64,000 nt of DNA from Pterobdella sp. o SKG-2022. Its lineage: Eukaryota; Annelida; Clitellata; Hirudinida; Piscicolidae. The DNA lies in assembly GCA_964035795.1 (NCBI GenBank), contig OZ038323.1:8285227-8349226 (forward strand), read 5' to 3'. Below, in pieces: positions 13,376-26,568 of this stretch; the stretch's first letter is position 1, and each line of letters opens with the position of its first letter. Made by a program: the position numbers and the translations under genes. Under the pieces are notes generated by a model. The model made no database searches. It had not been told where the DNA came from and was given only the letters and a program-made list of their open reading frames with translations.

Positions 13376-13620
13376 CTGGATAGATGGATAAGTATTTGAA
13401 GATAATTATTAAATATTTTTTTATATAGGAATAGCTAAAAATAGCTGCTTTTTTGGCTAGGTCCTATTAATAATTACTGTTGTCATAAGAACATTAAAAG
13501 CTGAATGTTAATAAGGAAAAAAAACAAAAAATGATCACTGTATTATATAGGAACAATGAAATATATTATATAAAAATAATAAAAAATTTAATCAATGAAG
13601 GTTTTAAAACTCAATATAAT

Positions 13621-13683
<63 letters not shown>

Positions 13684-14891
13684 ACATTTCTCATATATTA
13701 TACCTCTTACTTCAAGTGAAAATTTCATAAAATTCAATAAGCTAGTTTGATATTAAATTCATAAATAAAATCATCCACAATGCATGCTGAACTTTTTTAA
13801 AATGAAATTACCTTAATATTGACAGCTATACAAAGCTGCTTGATGAAACATGAAAAAAAAATTTCATAACTTTTCATTGAATTTCATCAAACTATAGCAA
13901 TAAACATGAATGTTTTTTGAACATATCATTGTGCTTAGTAAATAATTTTTAGATTCATTGGTTACATTGAAACATTTCAAATAATATACATTTTTTTAAT
14001 GGTTGAAATAATGAATAATTTAATCAATAACTTAAGTAACATTGCCTATGCTTCTATTAAAATACATATAGTTTTCCATTAAATTGAATAAAATTATTTA
14101 ATAAATATATTATAAAAATTATTCATTAAACAAACTGAATAATTATTCAATGAATTGAAGAAGCATAAAATATAAATTTTAAATACATGTAAAAAGAAAT
14201 ATTGACAAAGATTTTCAAAAATCAATTCAGTTGAAGTTGACGCTACTATTGTATTTGAAATTTGTTTTGACAAATCAAATTTATGAAATCTCAAATGACC
14301 CATGAACTCGGGTACCCAAAATTATGATGGTACTTGTAAACAATTCAGCATTTTCTTATAACTTAAAAATACTCCTTTAAATAGCGGTCAACTATTCATT
14401 TTTGGTGTAAACATTGTAGCTAATATAAGCAGGAAAAGATAAAAAATTTTCATAGTTTTTTGACGGGCTTTTACGAGATTTTTGAAAATTGCAGTATTTT
14501 GAAAAAAATTCAAATATTGATTTATATGAGTCTATACTTTAAAATATTCATTGAATTCTAACCATTAGAACCAAATGCCAAGCATCATTTCTGTTATATT
14601 CGTTGAACTCTGAAAATACACCCATCAAGTCTGAATGAAAATTATCAAACGAAAAAAAACAAGTTTTAGAAACTTTTTAAAGGATTATTGAAACCCTTTT
14701 GAGACTCATTAATAAAATCTAAAACTAAACGAGATAATTCTTTACAAAGAACATGCGACCAAAGAATTGTACACTATCCATTAGTTTATTTAAACTAAAT
14801 TTTAATATACATATGTATCAAAGAAACACAATTTTTTAAAGCCAATTTAAAAATTAGACATGGAAAGAAAAATTGAAAAATATATATAAAA
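13376..14891. other. Intergenic or 5' intron region upstream of the phosphatase
   Basis: This interval should hold the first coding exon and promoter of the phosphatase, but no minus-strand exon with the expected short N-terminal pattern was recognised. It carries a (TA)n tract at 13624-13679. A possible GINS2 polyadenylation signal (AATAAA on minus, 14790-14785) lies about 100 bases beyond the GINS2 stop. Confidence 0.5.
13624..13679. repeat. (TA)28 dinucleotide microsatellite
   Basis: A 56-base uninterrupted TA tract, likely to vary in length and to cause assembly slippage. Confidence 0.97.
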
Positions 14892-17800
14892 TTAAGTTTG
14901 TGAATCATCATGACTATTAGCAAGTTGGTTGTAAGCAGAGTTTGACAGATATTTCATGCACTCCAAGGCCTTTGGTAGGATTGGTCTCACGGTGTTCATT
15001 TCCAGTAATGTCAAATGATTCAGCTACAAAAATAATTTTTCAATGAAAAGTTAAAAATTCAGTTAATAAAAATTTTAAATAAATAAAACTTAAATTTATA
15101 GGTTTAAACTAATTATTGAGCAATTCGATTATATTTTGATAATATGCAGATTCAAGAAAAATACAAAATTATAAGCAGAATGTGTATAAAAAACGATACA
15201 ACGCATGTGATCAACAGTAACAATATTGCTAGCCATCCATTTATTAAGAAGTAATGTAAGCAACTGCAAAGAAAAAAGGAAAGTGTATTCTGCAAACATT
15301 TTTAAGCATTAATAAATAAGCTATATTTAAAATTCGGTTTTAAGGGTTTAGTTTTAGAATGGTATAAGAGCTATTTAAATAATAGGTGTGGTTATATTAC
15401 TAATAATAGTGTTAGGACTAATTTATTTCATCTCCATACTGGTGTGCCACAAGGTTCTGTAATCGGCCCACTCTTATTTAATCTGTATTCTAGTGATCTA
15501 GAAACAATTTCACAAAGACATAACTTGAGTTTTCACCAATATGCAGATGACACACAATTGTATTCTAGTTATGTCCCTGGTGAAACTGAGCAATTGCAGA
15601 ACAGATTGTCTGACTGTGTCGATGAGATGGCAGCCTGGATGAAATCCAATAGTCTTAAACTCAATAGATCCAAAACTGAAGCTGTATGGTTTTCTTCTTT
15701 GAGAAAGGTGAACAAGTTACCAACCAAACAGATAAGGATACTGGATACTTTCATATCACCTTCAAAAAGTGTCGAGCCTGGGTGTTTTCATGGAGAGAGA
15801 CTTGAGCATGAACTCACATATAAGTAAGATGTTGCAAGCAGGCTTCTCAGCTCTCAAGCAGATAAGGTCCATTAAGAAGTGTCTTTCTTATGAATCGTTC
15901 AAGACCCTTGCTGTTGCTTTGATTCTGAGTAGAATAGATTATTGCAACACATTGTTAGCTGGGTTACCTGAAAAGCAGCTGTGTAGAGTCCAGTCTCTTA
16001 TCAACACTACAGCCAGGTTAATTACAGGCACAAGCAGAATAGATTATCGCAACACATTGTTAGCTGGGTTACCTGAAAAGCAGCTGTGTAGAGTCCAGTA
16101 TCTTATCAACACTACAGCCAGGTTAATTATAGGCACAAGGAAGTTTGACCATAAAACTCCAGTTTTGAAAAAGTTGCATTGGGTCAAAGTTAGGGATAGG
16201 GTAGTTTATAAAATATTATTACTTATATTTGAATGTAGGCTAGGATATGGTCCTAAATACATATTGGAAAGGCTCATACCTATCTCTGAAATACCTGAAA
16301 GGCGAAAGCTTAGATCTTGGGACTCAACCAATTTGTACATCCCTAAGTCCAAAATGTCTAGTATTGGAAAGTGTAGGTTTGAGGTTGAAGGCCCAAGTTT
16401 GTGGAACGGCTTGCCGGAAGGCTTAAGAAGGGTTAAGAAAGAGGCTAAAAACTATTTTTTTTTAAATATTAAGCTGTTATAACCTATTATTATAATAGAA
16501 TATTTTACAAATATCAAGTGATCTTGAAACTCTTTGGGTTAACATCACTATAATAAATCTCGTAAATTATTATTATTATTGCTGGACAAATATAAACACC
16601 AAAAAATAAATTTGAAGATTAGTAAGGTAAGAAACCCATTATATAAATAGAATGTTGGAGAAGTATTTGAGTCAGGAAAAAGTTGAGAAATCTTTTATGA
16701 AAATTGCAATTGATATTAGTTCAGATCTCATATTGATTTTTGTTCATGAATAAAAATATTAAAGCATTAATAAATGAAAACAATGATGTTATAATCTTAC
16801 TTTAGCATGCGAAGCTTCAGAAGATATGAAGATATCAATACTGGATCTTAGTTTAGCAATCCTTGAATCCCATATGTCCTTGATCAAAGTCCTTATCTCA
16901 TCACTTTTTGCAAGATTTTCTGAGGCACTAAATAATTGTAAGTTTGATAACTTAGTGAAAATATGTAAAAATGTACAAGTACCAACAGTTTTTATACAAT
17001 TTTGGTTTGAAAAAAACCTTTTGCTTTTGAAATCATAATAGATTATAAATATACTATAACTAATAAAATAATCAATTATAAAAAAAATAAGTTGGATTTA
17101 GTACAGTTATGATGAAAACTAACTATTTAAAAATAGTTTGGGCAATTTCCATATAGTGAGGTGATGGCATTTGTGTAAAAAGTGAAGAATCTTTTTCTTC
17201 TTGTTTCTTCTGTTCTAAAAACTCTTGAGAAAGAAATCAGACTATTAATGATTTACATTATAATTATTGAAAGAATATAATTTGAAACAAAATAACTGAG
17301 AAAATTTGATTGTCAATACACTTATCCAAGATGTATTAAAACACCTACCAACATCCATCCAATTAGGTGGAATAATCCGGCATTTTAATCTTTGTTTCAG
17401 CATGATAGCCATCCACAAAGGCACCTCAACAGGTAGACCCGCAGCCAATGGACCAACATCACCCTGATATGTCATTTAGTTTATGAATAAATGTAGCTTT
17501 ATCTCTTGTATGTGAAAAGTGTGTAAGTTTTTGCGAAATTCAGAATAGAATTTCATATTTGAATGAGCTACTAACTTCAATAACATGAAAATTGCATTAT
17601 ATTTTATACGAACATCAAATGATATTAAGCTTTTAAATGAATATATCGAATGTTGGATTCGCATCTGTCCACCAGTTTGACTTACAACATGGTAGTCATC
17701 AGAAATCCCATGTTTTATGGAAACTTGTGACAAACTATACACTCAAGATAGCCCGTGTATCAATAATTTCCAAATTATTTTTGAAATTCAAAAAAATTTT

Positions 17801-17915
17801 GCACAAAAAACCCATTCCTGCTCACCCCGATAAGATATATTTTGTCGAGATTGAAATTTGGAACTATTGTAACAAATTCTTTTTCAGCAATAAATTCTAT
17901 TTCTGATGGATCCAT
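14892..17915 (-). CDS. GINS2: GINS complex subunit 2 (Psf2)
   Basis: Five exons on the minus strand, 17915-17826, 17463-17349, 17223-17124, 16927-16801 and 15023-14892, join in frame from ATG to TAA into 187 residues, close to the usual length for Psf2. The N-terminus ([13 protein letters not shown], then KIYLIGGDVGPL) and the segments [54 protein letters not shown] and LTLLEMNT are diagnostic. GINS (Sld5-Psf1-Psf2-Psf3) joins Cdc45 and MCM2-7 in the replicative CMG helicase, so the protein acts in nuclear DNA replication. The start codon lies 323 bases from that of the divergent FOXK gene. Intron 4 (15024-16800) contains an L2-like LINE fragment in the opposite orientation, which does not disturb the splice sites. 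Confidence 0.95.
15332..16580 (+). mobile_element. L2-like non-LTR retrotransposon fragment (3' half, broken)
   Basis: The 5'-truncated copy starts inside the reverse transcriptase domain. The motifs [17 protein letters not shown] and the catalytic YADDTQL are intact. A frame change near 15770 separates this from the post-RT region ([48 protein letters not shown]), which is typical of the L2/CR1/jockey group. The post-RT part contains an in-frame tandem duplication: 15931-16035 is repeated at 16036-16140, a period of 105 bases or 35 codons. The 3' end is a short ATT tract at about 16566-16580, as L2-type elements often have. It sits in the last intron of GINS2, antisense to it. Target-site duplications were not identified. 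Confidence 0.85.
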
Positions 17916-18238
17916 TACTAAACAAACTCAACTCAAGCTACTTTTGAAACTATATGTATTTTATAAAATTTTAGGAGGTTTGAACAATTTTTGTTAGCGC
18001 CAAATATATTAATCTAACCGCATTGTTTGCTTATTAAAAAATAATTATAGAAGAATTTCTTCTAATTCAGTTTTCTCATAGGTTTTAGAATTAAAAATTC
18101 CAATTATTTTTGTCAAAACAATTGTATTTAATTAATCTAAAAATATGCTTCAATTATTGTCACACGTTTTCGGTTTAACAAACGTTAAAATTTGGTTGTT
18201 AGTTTTCCCGTTTCCGCTTGAAAATAATTTTTGTTTGA
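17916..18238. promoter_or_regulatory. Bidirectional promoter region between GINS2 and FOXK
   Basis: Only 323 bases separate the divergent start codons of GINS2 (minus) and FOXK (plus). The interval must hold both 5' UTRs and probably a shared promoter. It is AT-rich, and I identified no clear TATA or CCAAT arrangement. Confidence 0.5.
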
Positions 18239-21155
18239 ATGGACGATTTGAAAATGAACAACAAGTCAGAAGCTGAAGAATCAGAGTATTTACCTTTATT
18301 CTAAACATTAAAATAATGTTCCTTTATTTATAGTGTTTGTTGTTCGATTTTGAACGTCTTTATTAGTATTGCTTTGAGCTTTGATTACGCACTATGCGTA
18401 AATATTAATTAATCAATTTAACATTGCTTAATTTTATTTTCCCACAGCACTGATAGTAAAGATATAATAAATAGAGGAGTTCCGCCTTCAAACGTAGTTG
18501 CACAGACTATTCCTGGTCCACCGATTGCAAGATTAAACTTGAAAAACAAGTTTGAATATCTCATTCAAAAAACAAGAGTTATTGTTGGAAGATCTGGGGG
18601 AGATATAAAGCAACCCATCCAAGAAGTAGATGTCAGCATTGACAGTTGCAGTTTGTACATAAGCAGACGTCACTTTGATATTTTTACAAACGATTGTGTA
18701 AAGTTTTTCGTCTCAGTCTATAGTAAAAATGGTCTTTTTGTCAATGGTTCTTTTGTAAGAAGAGGCAGTGCTGCTCATCCACTCAAAAGCCCGTATGATT
18801 AAGCTGTTTGAATTCATTACTGATTTGATTTAATACTCATGTTTTTTTTGTTTTCAGTTCACGATTAAGGTTTCCAAAAACAGACACAAAAATAATATTT
18901 TCAATCTTCGAGCATGATCCTGAAGAAAATACAGATAAAAATGAAATTTTAGGGGCTAATATTGTAGAAAATGAAGTTAACAATATCTCAAACAATAGCT
19001 TAAACACAAGTATTTCAGAAAAAATATCTTCCAATGTTCAAAATTTTAAGTAAGTTTTTGATAAAACCTTTTCACTTTTATTTTAACTTGTTAATAAAAT
19101 AATTAATTTTCAATTTTATTCTTATTTTTCAGTAATCTTTCACAACAACCACAACTTCAACAAATCAATATATCTTCGTCATCCTTTCATAATATGAATG
19201 ATGATGTTAAAGTGCAAATGATGTCACCTCAGTCTAAACTTGAACGAGAAGTCTATAAACATCAACAGCGTCCAACAACACAACAGCAATTACAAATGGT
19301 TGCAAATCGTAAACGCAGATTTCCTGATATAATTGAAATGGGTAACCAAGATTGGATGAGTAGGGGAGACTATTCAGATGGTCGAAAACCTCCATTTTCA
19401 TATAGTCAGCTAATAGCTCAAGCAATCTTTTCTACTCCTGAACACATGTTGTGCTTAAATGACATCTATTTGTACATCACCAAGACATATCCTTTCTATA
19501 GGCCTGAGGATAAAGGCTGGCAAAATTCTATTAGACATAACCTCAGCTTGAGCAAAAGTTTTGTTCGAATGCCTCGGGCAAATGATGAAGGAAAAGGTTC
19601 ATTGTGGACAATTCAACCAAATGATAAACAAGGGATGGTGAAGACTGCCTACCGACCTCGAGGAACTAGAGATAAATATAATGCTCTCAATCACTCCAAC
19701 CACACCGCCAACTTGTTTGTCACTCCTAACAAAAACCCTGGGTTTGTATTACCAAATTTTGCTTTTGCATCAACAGTAATTATATCTGGGTAATAGTAAA
19801 CTATGACATACAGGTTGGGTGATAGTGAGGAGAGCAATGAAATATACCAAAATGAAGATGAGGAAGCAGCAAACAACATCTCTTTGCCACAGAATGACTC
19901 ATTCAATTATCTGCCACAAGAGCAATATGGTGAAGGAGATGGTTAGATTCATATTTTTTTAGTTTTGAATTAATCTTCATAATTTTTATTTGATGTTTTT
20001 GTATTGATATTTGAAATAGATATAGCTTTGATTTATAATATTGAATAATAATATATATGAGTGATACATGTTGCAACAACACTGATAACCACAGCAGACC
20101 ACACAAACAAAGGAGGTCAGTCAACCATATTACAGTCTAGTTTTGCAAGTCCCATGCAGATTTTTATGCAACCTCGAAAAGCCCTTGTTCCTCAGACCAG
20201 GCCCATCACTCAGTTACACATTAACAACCTCAATTCTGTGCCAAGGGTGGGTGACGGATTATTATGTTTGTTTATGATTTTTGAGAAAATATTGAGTTTT
20301 TATTCAAATCATTTGTTTTTTCATTGTGTTTGGCAACCTTGATATTCAAGCTGATTCTAAATTAAAATTTTTCAGAATTCAGGTTCATTGCAGGTGGTGA
20401 GATTGAGTCAGTTATCGAGCAATGACAACACTACTCAGGCTTCTTGGCAACAACCTCAACAACATCAGATATTTATTCCTCAGCAACAACAAATCAAGGT
20501 GCAACAGCCTAGTACCAACAGCAACAACCAACGAATCATCATAGTCAGATCTACCAACAGCCAGCAACCTCAACAAACAGATGGGGGGCTGCCAGCTTCA
20601 AAAAAGATTAAGCTGGCATCTTCTGCCACTGTTGTCCCTACTGATGCCATTAAAACTCCATCCCTTGATGGCAAACAGCATAACCAGCAAGAGGTGATTC
20701 ATGAATGCCTTTAATAGAAGAGAAAAATGCGAGGTTATAAAATTTATTGACGAATCTTCAATTTTCAACAAACCCTCACCTTGGATTTTTCTCTTTTATT
20801 ATCGTTTACGGATCTAGTTATTACGATGAATGCCTTTGTCAAAGAAAAATAATATTGTATTTATGTATATACTCGTTTTTTTAGTTTTTGACTACATTTA
20901 CACAGTTTTTATTCTACACAAGTATTGTAGAAAACTTCATTGTCAATTATAATTCCGTTGAAGAAACTTGCTAGTGAGAAACCTCAAGCGGCTGAAGAAT
21001 CAGCAACTGTCATGGATAGCAGCATTGATGACAAACACACTGATCAGAATGACAATAAAACCTATAACAATGACGGCGTTAAAGATGGACCTACTCCTAA
21101 CCTCTCTGTTGTAACGCATTCCAACCACGTTAACGAAGGAGAAAAGGCGCAGTAG
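18239..21155 (+). CDS. FOXK: Forkhead box K transcription factor (FHA plus forkhead)
   Basis: Eight exons (18239-18285, 18448-18792, 18858-19049, 19133-19741, 19814-19941, 20062-20246, 20376-20693, 20964-21155) join in frame into 671 residues. An FHA domain lies near residues 50-155, with the phosphopeptide-binding GRSGGD and SRRHF and then SKNGLFVNG. The forkhead DNA-binding domain follows near residues 265-360 (GRKPPFSYSQLIAQAI, DKGWQNSIRHNLSLSKSFVR, GKGSLWTI). An FHA/forkhead pair is specific to the FOXK family of nuclear transcription regulators. The remainder is Gln/Asn/Ser-rich and probably disordered. Exon 1 is short (47 bases) and was chosen because its phase matches the acceptor at 18447. 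Two acceptors (before 20062 and 20964) have weak pyrimidine tracts, so those junctions are less certain. Confidence 0.93.
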
Positions 21156-22211
21156 CATGAGGGGCGTGTGTGGCGTTTGTGATTTTTATTTATTGAGTTC
21201 TCTGAGTGTTTATAATTTTTATTAGTTATGCATTTTTCTTTTACTACTATCTTTATTTAATGTTTAGTTTGTAATGAAATATAGACAGTTGTGTGTTCAA
21301 TTGTAAATTTTTTATGTTTAGTAGGATCGATTATCTGTTTTGATGATTTAATTAATTTTTAGATTTAATATATCATTGAAAATTAATATTTTACATTGTT
21401 ATATAATTGTTTCCTTCATCCAACTCGAATCACATCCGTCAACTAATCTCTTTCTAATATTCTTGTAATATAAAATCACTCTTGACTACTTTATATCTTC
21501 AAAGCTAGGCTTTATTAAATATAATATGTTTCAAGAAAATTTAATTCATGCTAAACTTCATCAAAATAAAATTTCAAAAGTTTTAAATTTTTCAATATGA
21601 ATTTCTATCAATCCATTTTTAGCATCTGCTACGACAAGTTTAGTGAGCCGACGGACTACGTCTTATTAACGCTTATTGGGAGTCTAGGCATGTTGTTAGA
21701 AAGCGCCTCAGCACTCAGACATGCTAGTTGTTAGGGCTGCTACCCTTACAGTGTACGAATCTAAACATCTCTTCTATGTCCTTCAGTAACTCTTTCGAGT
21801 GACTATTTTTGTATGACCTCAGGTAGACTGTTCTATCAGTCTGCTTTCATCAGGCTAGGCTTCTATGACAAGTTATTGGCAAAAAAAGCATCTTAAGACC
21901 AACACAAAAGATGATTCTTATCTTCACTGAGTTACATGGAAGTAATAAAAAATCAGCATAAAGGATAAAAAGGTAAGCAACTAGAGCTTGTCAATGTGTT
22001 TAATAATGCATCCGGTCTGATATCATCATCATCGTTTTGCGTCCAATTCCATGATAGCATGGGTTGAACGGAGTCTCATAATAACTCTTTTCTACATTCT
22101 TCGGTTTTGGACAAGTTCAAGTTTGTTTCATTTTTCTAAGATCGTTGCTTACTAATTGAGGCCATGTACTAATTGGGACCAGGTGATAACTAGATATTAC
22201 AATGACTTGGG

Positions 22212-22350
22212 GTATTTATAAAGCACTTTTCCTCATAGATTAAAGCACTTGCTACAAATTTTATGTAGTGAAAAAATATGGAACAGCTGCTGATTGTCGG
22301 CCCACGAACCAGATAACTTTAGATAATTACTCTAGATTGATCCATATAAA
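22212..22350 (-). repeat. tRNA-derived SINE, copy 1
   Basis: Read on the minus strand, it has a decayed tRNA-like head with TAATTATCTAAAG, then the junction GTGGGCCGACAATCAGCA, then the body CACTACATAAAATTTGTAGC and AAGTGCTTTA. The same order occurs in the copies at 33.3 and 37.8 kb. The promoter boxes of this copy are damaged. Confidence 0.75.
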
Positions 22351-22649
22351 ACAGCTTTTTGCAGCTTGGAACTTTTTTATTAGATGATAGCTTAAAAGTT
22401 GTTCTTAGTAAGGAAGAATGTTTATTCGCATATTAAATGTAGAGGATTGTTTGGATCAAGCTTTGTATAAATTTGAAGAGAATTGTGAAGTGGTGGTTGT
22501 GAAACAACTTGTGAAGTAGTTCAAACATTGTTGAGGCAATAATGGTTTTAGTTTTTTGAAAATTATAACATCAACAAGATATTTTAATTTATAAAATGAT
22601 TTTCAGTAATGAAATATTCTTGGTTATGAATTTTCACTTTATAATGTAA

Positions 22650-22705
22650 GTTCTTACAAAAAGCTTTGTGAATTAAATTAATAAATACTTTTTGTTTATT
22701 TTTCT
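22650..22705. repeat. Palindromic element core, fragment
   Basis: ATAATGTAAGTTC followed by TTACAAAAAGCTTTGTG matches the arm sequence of the foldback elements at 7.2 and 39.8 kb, with mismatches and a small deletion. It is a single arm without a recognisable partner. Confidence 0.5.
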
Positions 22706-23161
22706 CGTTATATTATAATTAGTGTTTAAAGTGTTAATAGGCATCAAGTTTGATCAGAAATAAAACGTTACTATCGAACTATCACTGTTAATAAGTTTTT
22801 TGAATATAAAAGAAATCCAATTGAGTGAAGAAATTATTTTAAATTTTATTTTTAAAATTAAAAAAAAATCTTCTCGAAATAAGTCGAAGCATTTTATAAA
22901 TTGAAAATTAATCTTTAATCAACATCTTTTATGAATAAAATTGATTTTTTCGTTTTTGAATGAGAAAAAAAATTCAATTTTAAATACAGCCAAAATAACT
23001 TGTTTAATAACAAAAATGAAATTTGACTTTATATAAACAAATTTATTTGAACTCAAATAAAACATTTGCTATGTCTACTTTCTGATTTATTAAACTATCT
23101 ACATAATAACAATAGTAACAACACGACTAATAGTAAAAACCTATCATAACCAATTGACCAA

Positions 23162-26100
23162 TCATGACGAAGGCCTACCGAGATGATGTTTGTTTTCATG
23201 CCTTACCAAATACCTGCATAAAAAAGTTTATTATTATCCTCATTATTTTACGTCCCTTTTATTTCAGCAATACCAATCAATAAAATACCTATTTATTTTG
23301 CTTTTATATATTAGCTTCAACCATAAAAGAAGGAAAAGGATTGTAAAAGTTTATCTATGAAACATTTTTTGTAATGCATTGAATTAATATGGTTATCGAG
23401 AAGTTATGTTGATGAATAATTTAAAAACTTACGTTTTTCAAAAATATTTCATTTTTTAATATAATTTTTTTAACACACTACTAGATACTTATACAAATAA
23501 AGACGATAAGTATGATTGTTGTGTATTATGAAAGCATGTCATATCATGGTATACAAATAAATTATGGTTCATTAGGGAAGTATAACCTTCTGCAGGTGAA
23601 AGGTCGTTCACAGAAGTTGCACAGAAACCTCTTAGACTCGTGCTTCGCTTCAATGTGTCTGCGCATTGACTCTCGTCTAAGAAAACAAACAATAATAATA
23701 ACAATAAAGAAAAAAAACGTCAAATGAATAATAAAAAAAAAGAATAATATCAAAAAGAATGATAAAATTCTCATTATTTAAGTATAAAAAAGTATCTGAA
23801 ACATATGGAAAACAAAAAAAAAAGATTTAATAATTTCTTTTATGTTATTGGAACGCAAACTCAAGTAACAAACTGCATGGAAACCTGGTGAACCGAGCCT
23901 GGCAGTGGGGACATGTTGTGCGTTGTCTCCACTCGTCACTCAGCATCTGGGCAACATTACATTACTATGTATCCCTTGATAAAGTATAATTATTTTTATT
24001 ATTATTTATTTTGTTAGTACTGGTTTTGTTTCATTTACAGGTGGTAAGATAAAGAAAGCCTTATGAGCAATTTAGTGCATTTTGCCAATGCATTGCTGTT
24101 ATATTTAGTTCAAAACTAATTAATACTCAATAGCTTCACTTACTCCATCATAAAAATTAGTTCGATGCAATTTAACATCATTCCCAGAATAAATAATAAT
24201 GAAATTTTAAATTGAACGATAACGTTTATATTGATAACTTTATGAAGCGTAAACTATTTAATATTATCATGTGTTAGCTAATGCAAGATAGTGTTGAAAA
24301 GTTTCGTACATTTTTGATGAATCTTTGGTGTTGTTTTCAATACATTTCGTTTTAGGGTAATAGAAAGCTATCATAATAATTACATCAAGCTATCCCATGA
24401 CTGTTAAAAACGACTTAACGAATTTTTGAAAAAACATATTTCTATAGTGAATAGAAAACTAATAAATAATTAATAAAAAAATTAATAATAAAAATATGAA
24501 TATTAATTACAACAACAACAATAAAATGATATTAACTTCAGAATGGCAGGCTCTGATATGTTCTGTGAGCATCCCGGTCCTGTAGAACTGCTTGCCACAG
24601 TGTTCACAAGTCCGATGCTTCTCTGGCTTGTGTTTCAAGCGATGCACCTGTCAATCATTCAGATAGATAGTAAAATCTGGTTCAATCTCCAAGATACTGA
24701 GGGTGGCCAGTGAACCCATAAAATTTTTAGATTTTAATAAAATAGCTAGGTGATTAGTCCTTATTGCATGTCTGTATGTTAGAAATCTTGAGTTTAAGAC
24801 TAAGAAATGCCAAAAAATTATTATAGGTTTGTTGTTATATTATATTTTATAGTTTAAACAAAAAACTTTTCTTATGAAATAAATGAAAAAATTTTTTAAT
24901 TGAATATTTAAAAAAATTCTTGATAAATAAATCAACCAAAAAGAGCTTAATTTAATTATTCAACCTTGAGAGTTTCCATAGTGGAAAGCACTTTCCCACA
25001 GTCCTCACACTGGTTGACTTTACCAAGGTGGAATGATTGGATGTGGTCACTTAAATGGGATCTTATTGAAAATGGCTGGCTACAATACTCACATACATAG
25101 CGACTGTGTGAGTTTTACATTTTTTTATAAATTCATAAAATTAAAAAAAATCAATAAACAAAAATAACTAGGTACAGGAATAAAAAATTTAAAATGAAAG
25201 TTATTAAAATGCTTTTTGATCAAAGTCCTTGCACCCTAGAACACTGAATTCTAATATTATTCTAAAAAATAATGAATAAATCTTGAATAACAATCTAGCT
25301 AAATAAGCCAACACAAACCTGTCAGCCCTGTAGACAGGCATGCCTGGGTGCTGTTGCTTGACATGGCTTGTGAGAGCCAGCCGACCATGGAAAAGCAGCA
25401 GACACGAGGAGCATCTATGAGCTCTATGATGGTAGATGTTATGCATGTTCAAGCTACTACGACTCTGGAAATTTGTATCACACTCTATACACATGTAGCT
25501 CTTTGTGTTGTGTGTTTTATCAAAGTGGTCTTTCAATTCTTTTTGGGAAGAAAATGGTATTATACATATTGAACATTCTGTGTGGCTATCTGAAAAACTT
25601 GTTTCTATTGTTTTTGGTTCAGATTTAGATATTAAATGAAATTTATTCAAGTGTTTTAATAAGCTAGCTTTACTTGCAAAGCCTTTCTTACACATTTCAC
25701 AAAAGAAATTTCTTGATAAATCATCTTGTGGAAACTTTTTCTTCAACTTTTCAATTTGGTCTTTTGGAAATTCATTGAAATGATGGTCTTTAAGGTGTAA
25801 CAAAAGACTGTTATGGCTGGGAAAAATAGTTAAGCAATGCTGGCAGTCTTTTCTCTGTAGTGTTACTCCATGTTCAATTATACTATGGTTTTTTAAGTTG
25901 ACATAATTATCAAAAGACAATTCACAATTTTTACAAGAAAAAAGCACTTTATCATCATGCACTAAAAGAGAGTAATTGTCATCTACTATTTGGTCTTCAT
26001 TATTCTTTTCCTTATATAAATCAATTTCATCGAAACTTTTATCTACATTTTTTTCTTTAGAATCTAGCTCAGATGTAATATTCAACTTTATTTTTTTAAC

Positions 26101-26241
26101 GGGAGAAATGTTTATTTGTTTTTTGACAACCAAATTTATTTTTGTTTCCTTATTCTTACTATCTTTATCATCAGTTTCGAGTTTGATATTGATAACTTTT
26201 AATTTTTTTAAATTTTTCTTATGATAGCCTTCTGCAGCCAT
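23162..26241 (-). CDS. C2H2 zinc-finger protein with eleven fingers
   Basis: Six exons on the minus strand (26241-25319, 25103-24965, 24647-24537, 23946-23885, 23676-23587, 23213-23162) join in frame into 458 residues. After a basic/acidic N-terminus of about 90 residues there are six fingers in exon 1 (for example FFCEMCKKGFASKASLLKHL and HRCSSCLLLFHGRLALTSHV). Five more are in the short exons (YVCEYCSQPF, NQCEDCGKVL, RTCEHCGKQF, TTCPHCQARF, FLCNFCERPF), some with Cys and His pairs split across introns. Most linkers lack the TGEKP consensus, so the protein resembles divergent ZNF types more than the KRAB class. It is presumably a nuclear DNA- or RNA-binding protein. I cannot assign an orthologue. 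It is head-to-head with PPOX. Confidence 0.9.
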
Positions 26242-26568
26242 AGTAAATTATGAAAATGAAAACGCAGCTTCGGTTGATAGTTAAAAGTTGAATTCCATTA
26301 TATGCGGCTCGTACAAAGTTAAGCTTTTTAAGGAACGATTACGATACAATCCTTCAAATCGAAATCTTATTTATGATAAATAATTTTTGTAATATTCAAG
26401 ACGGTTATATCATTTTTAAAAGTAAACATTTGGAATCAGGAAAGTTTCATTTTTTAAGTTTTTCAAAATCTTTGGAAATACCTGTAAGTTTTTATTAGAA
26501 AATATCTGGAATTTGAGGCTTTGAATAAAATGTGATAAGGTTTTAAAATTTGAGAATTACTTGTAATA
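26242..26568. promoter_or_regulatory. Bidirectional promoter region between zinc-finger gene and PPOX
   Basis: The divergent start codons are 327 bases apart, nearly the same spacing as GINS2/FOXK. No specific box was recognised. Confidence 0.5.

Larger units (their letters stand above)
21156..23161. other. Intergenic region with decayed repeats
   Basis: No exon is visible between FOXK and the zinc-finger gene. A less AT-rich block at about 21630-21900 is probably an old repeat I cannot name. At 22022-22080 a CATCATCATCG stretch followed by CATGATAGCATGGGTTGAAC resembles a repeat common in marine invertebrate genomes, but this is a memory match only. A SINE (22212-22350) and a copy of the palindromic element core (22650-22705) follow. 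Confidence 0.5.

Noticed and set aside
13531..13719. Open frame with alternating Tyr-Ile
   Set aside because: It is produced by the (TA)n tract.
16500..16600. L2-like 3' end as the mobilising partner of the SINE family
   Set aside because: The SINE tail AAGCGCTTTATAAATACC has no match in the L2-like 3' end visible here.
22022..22100. Named marine-invertebrate repeat
   Set aside because: The resemblance is from memory over a few dozen bases. It is mentioned in the region note but not called as a feature.
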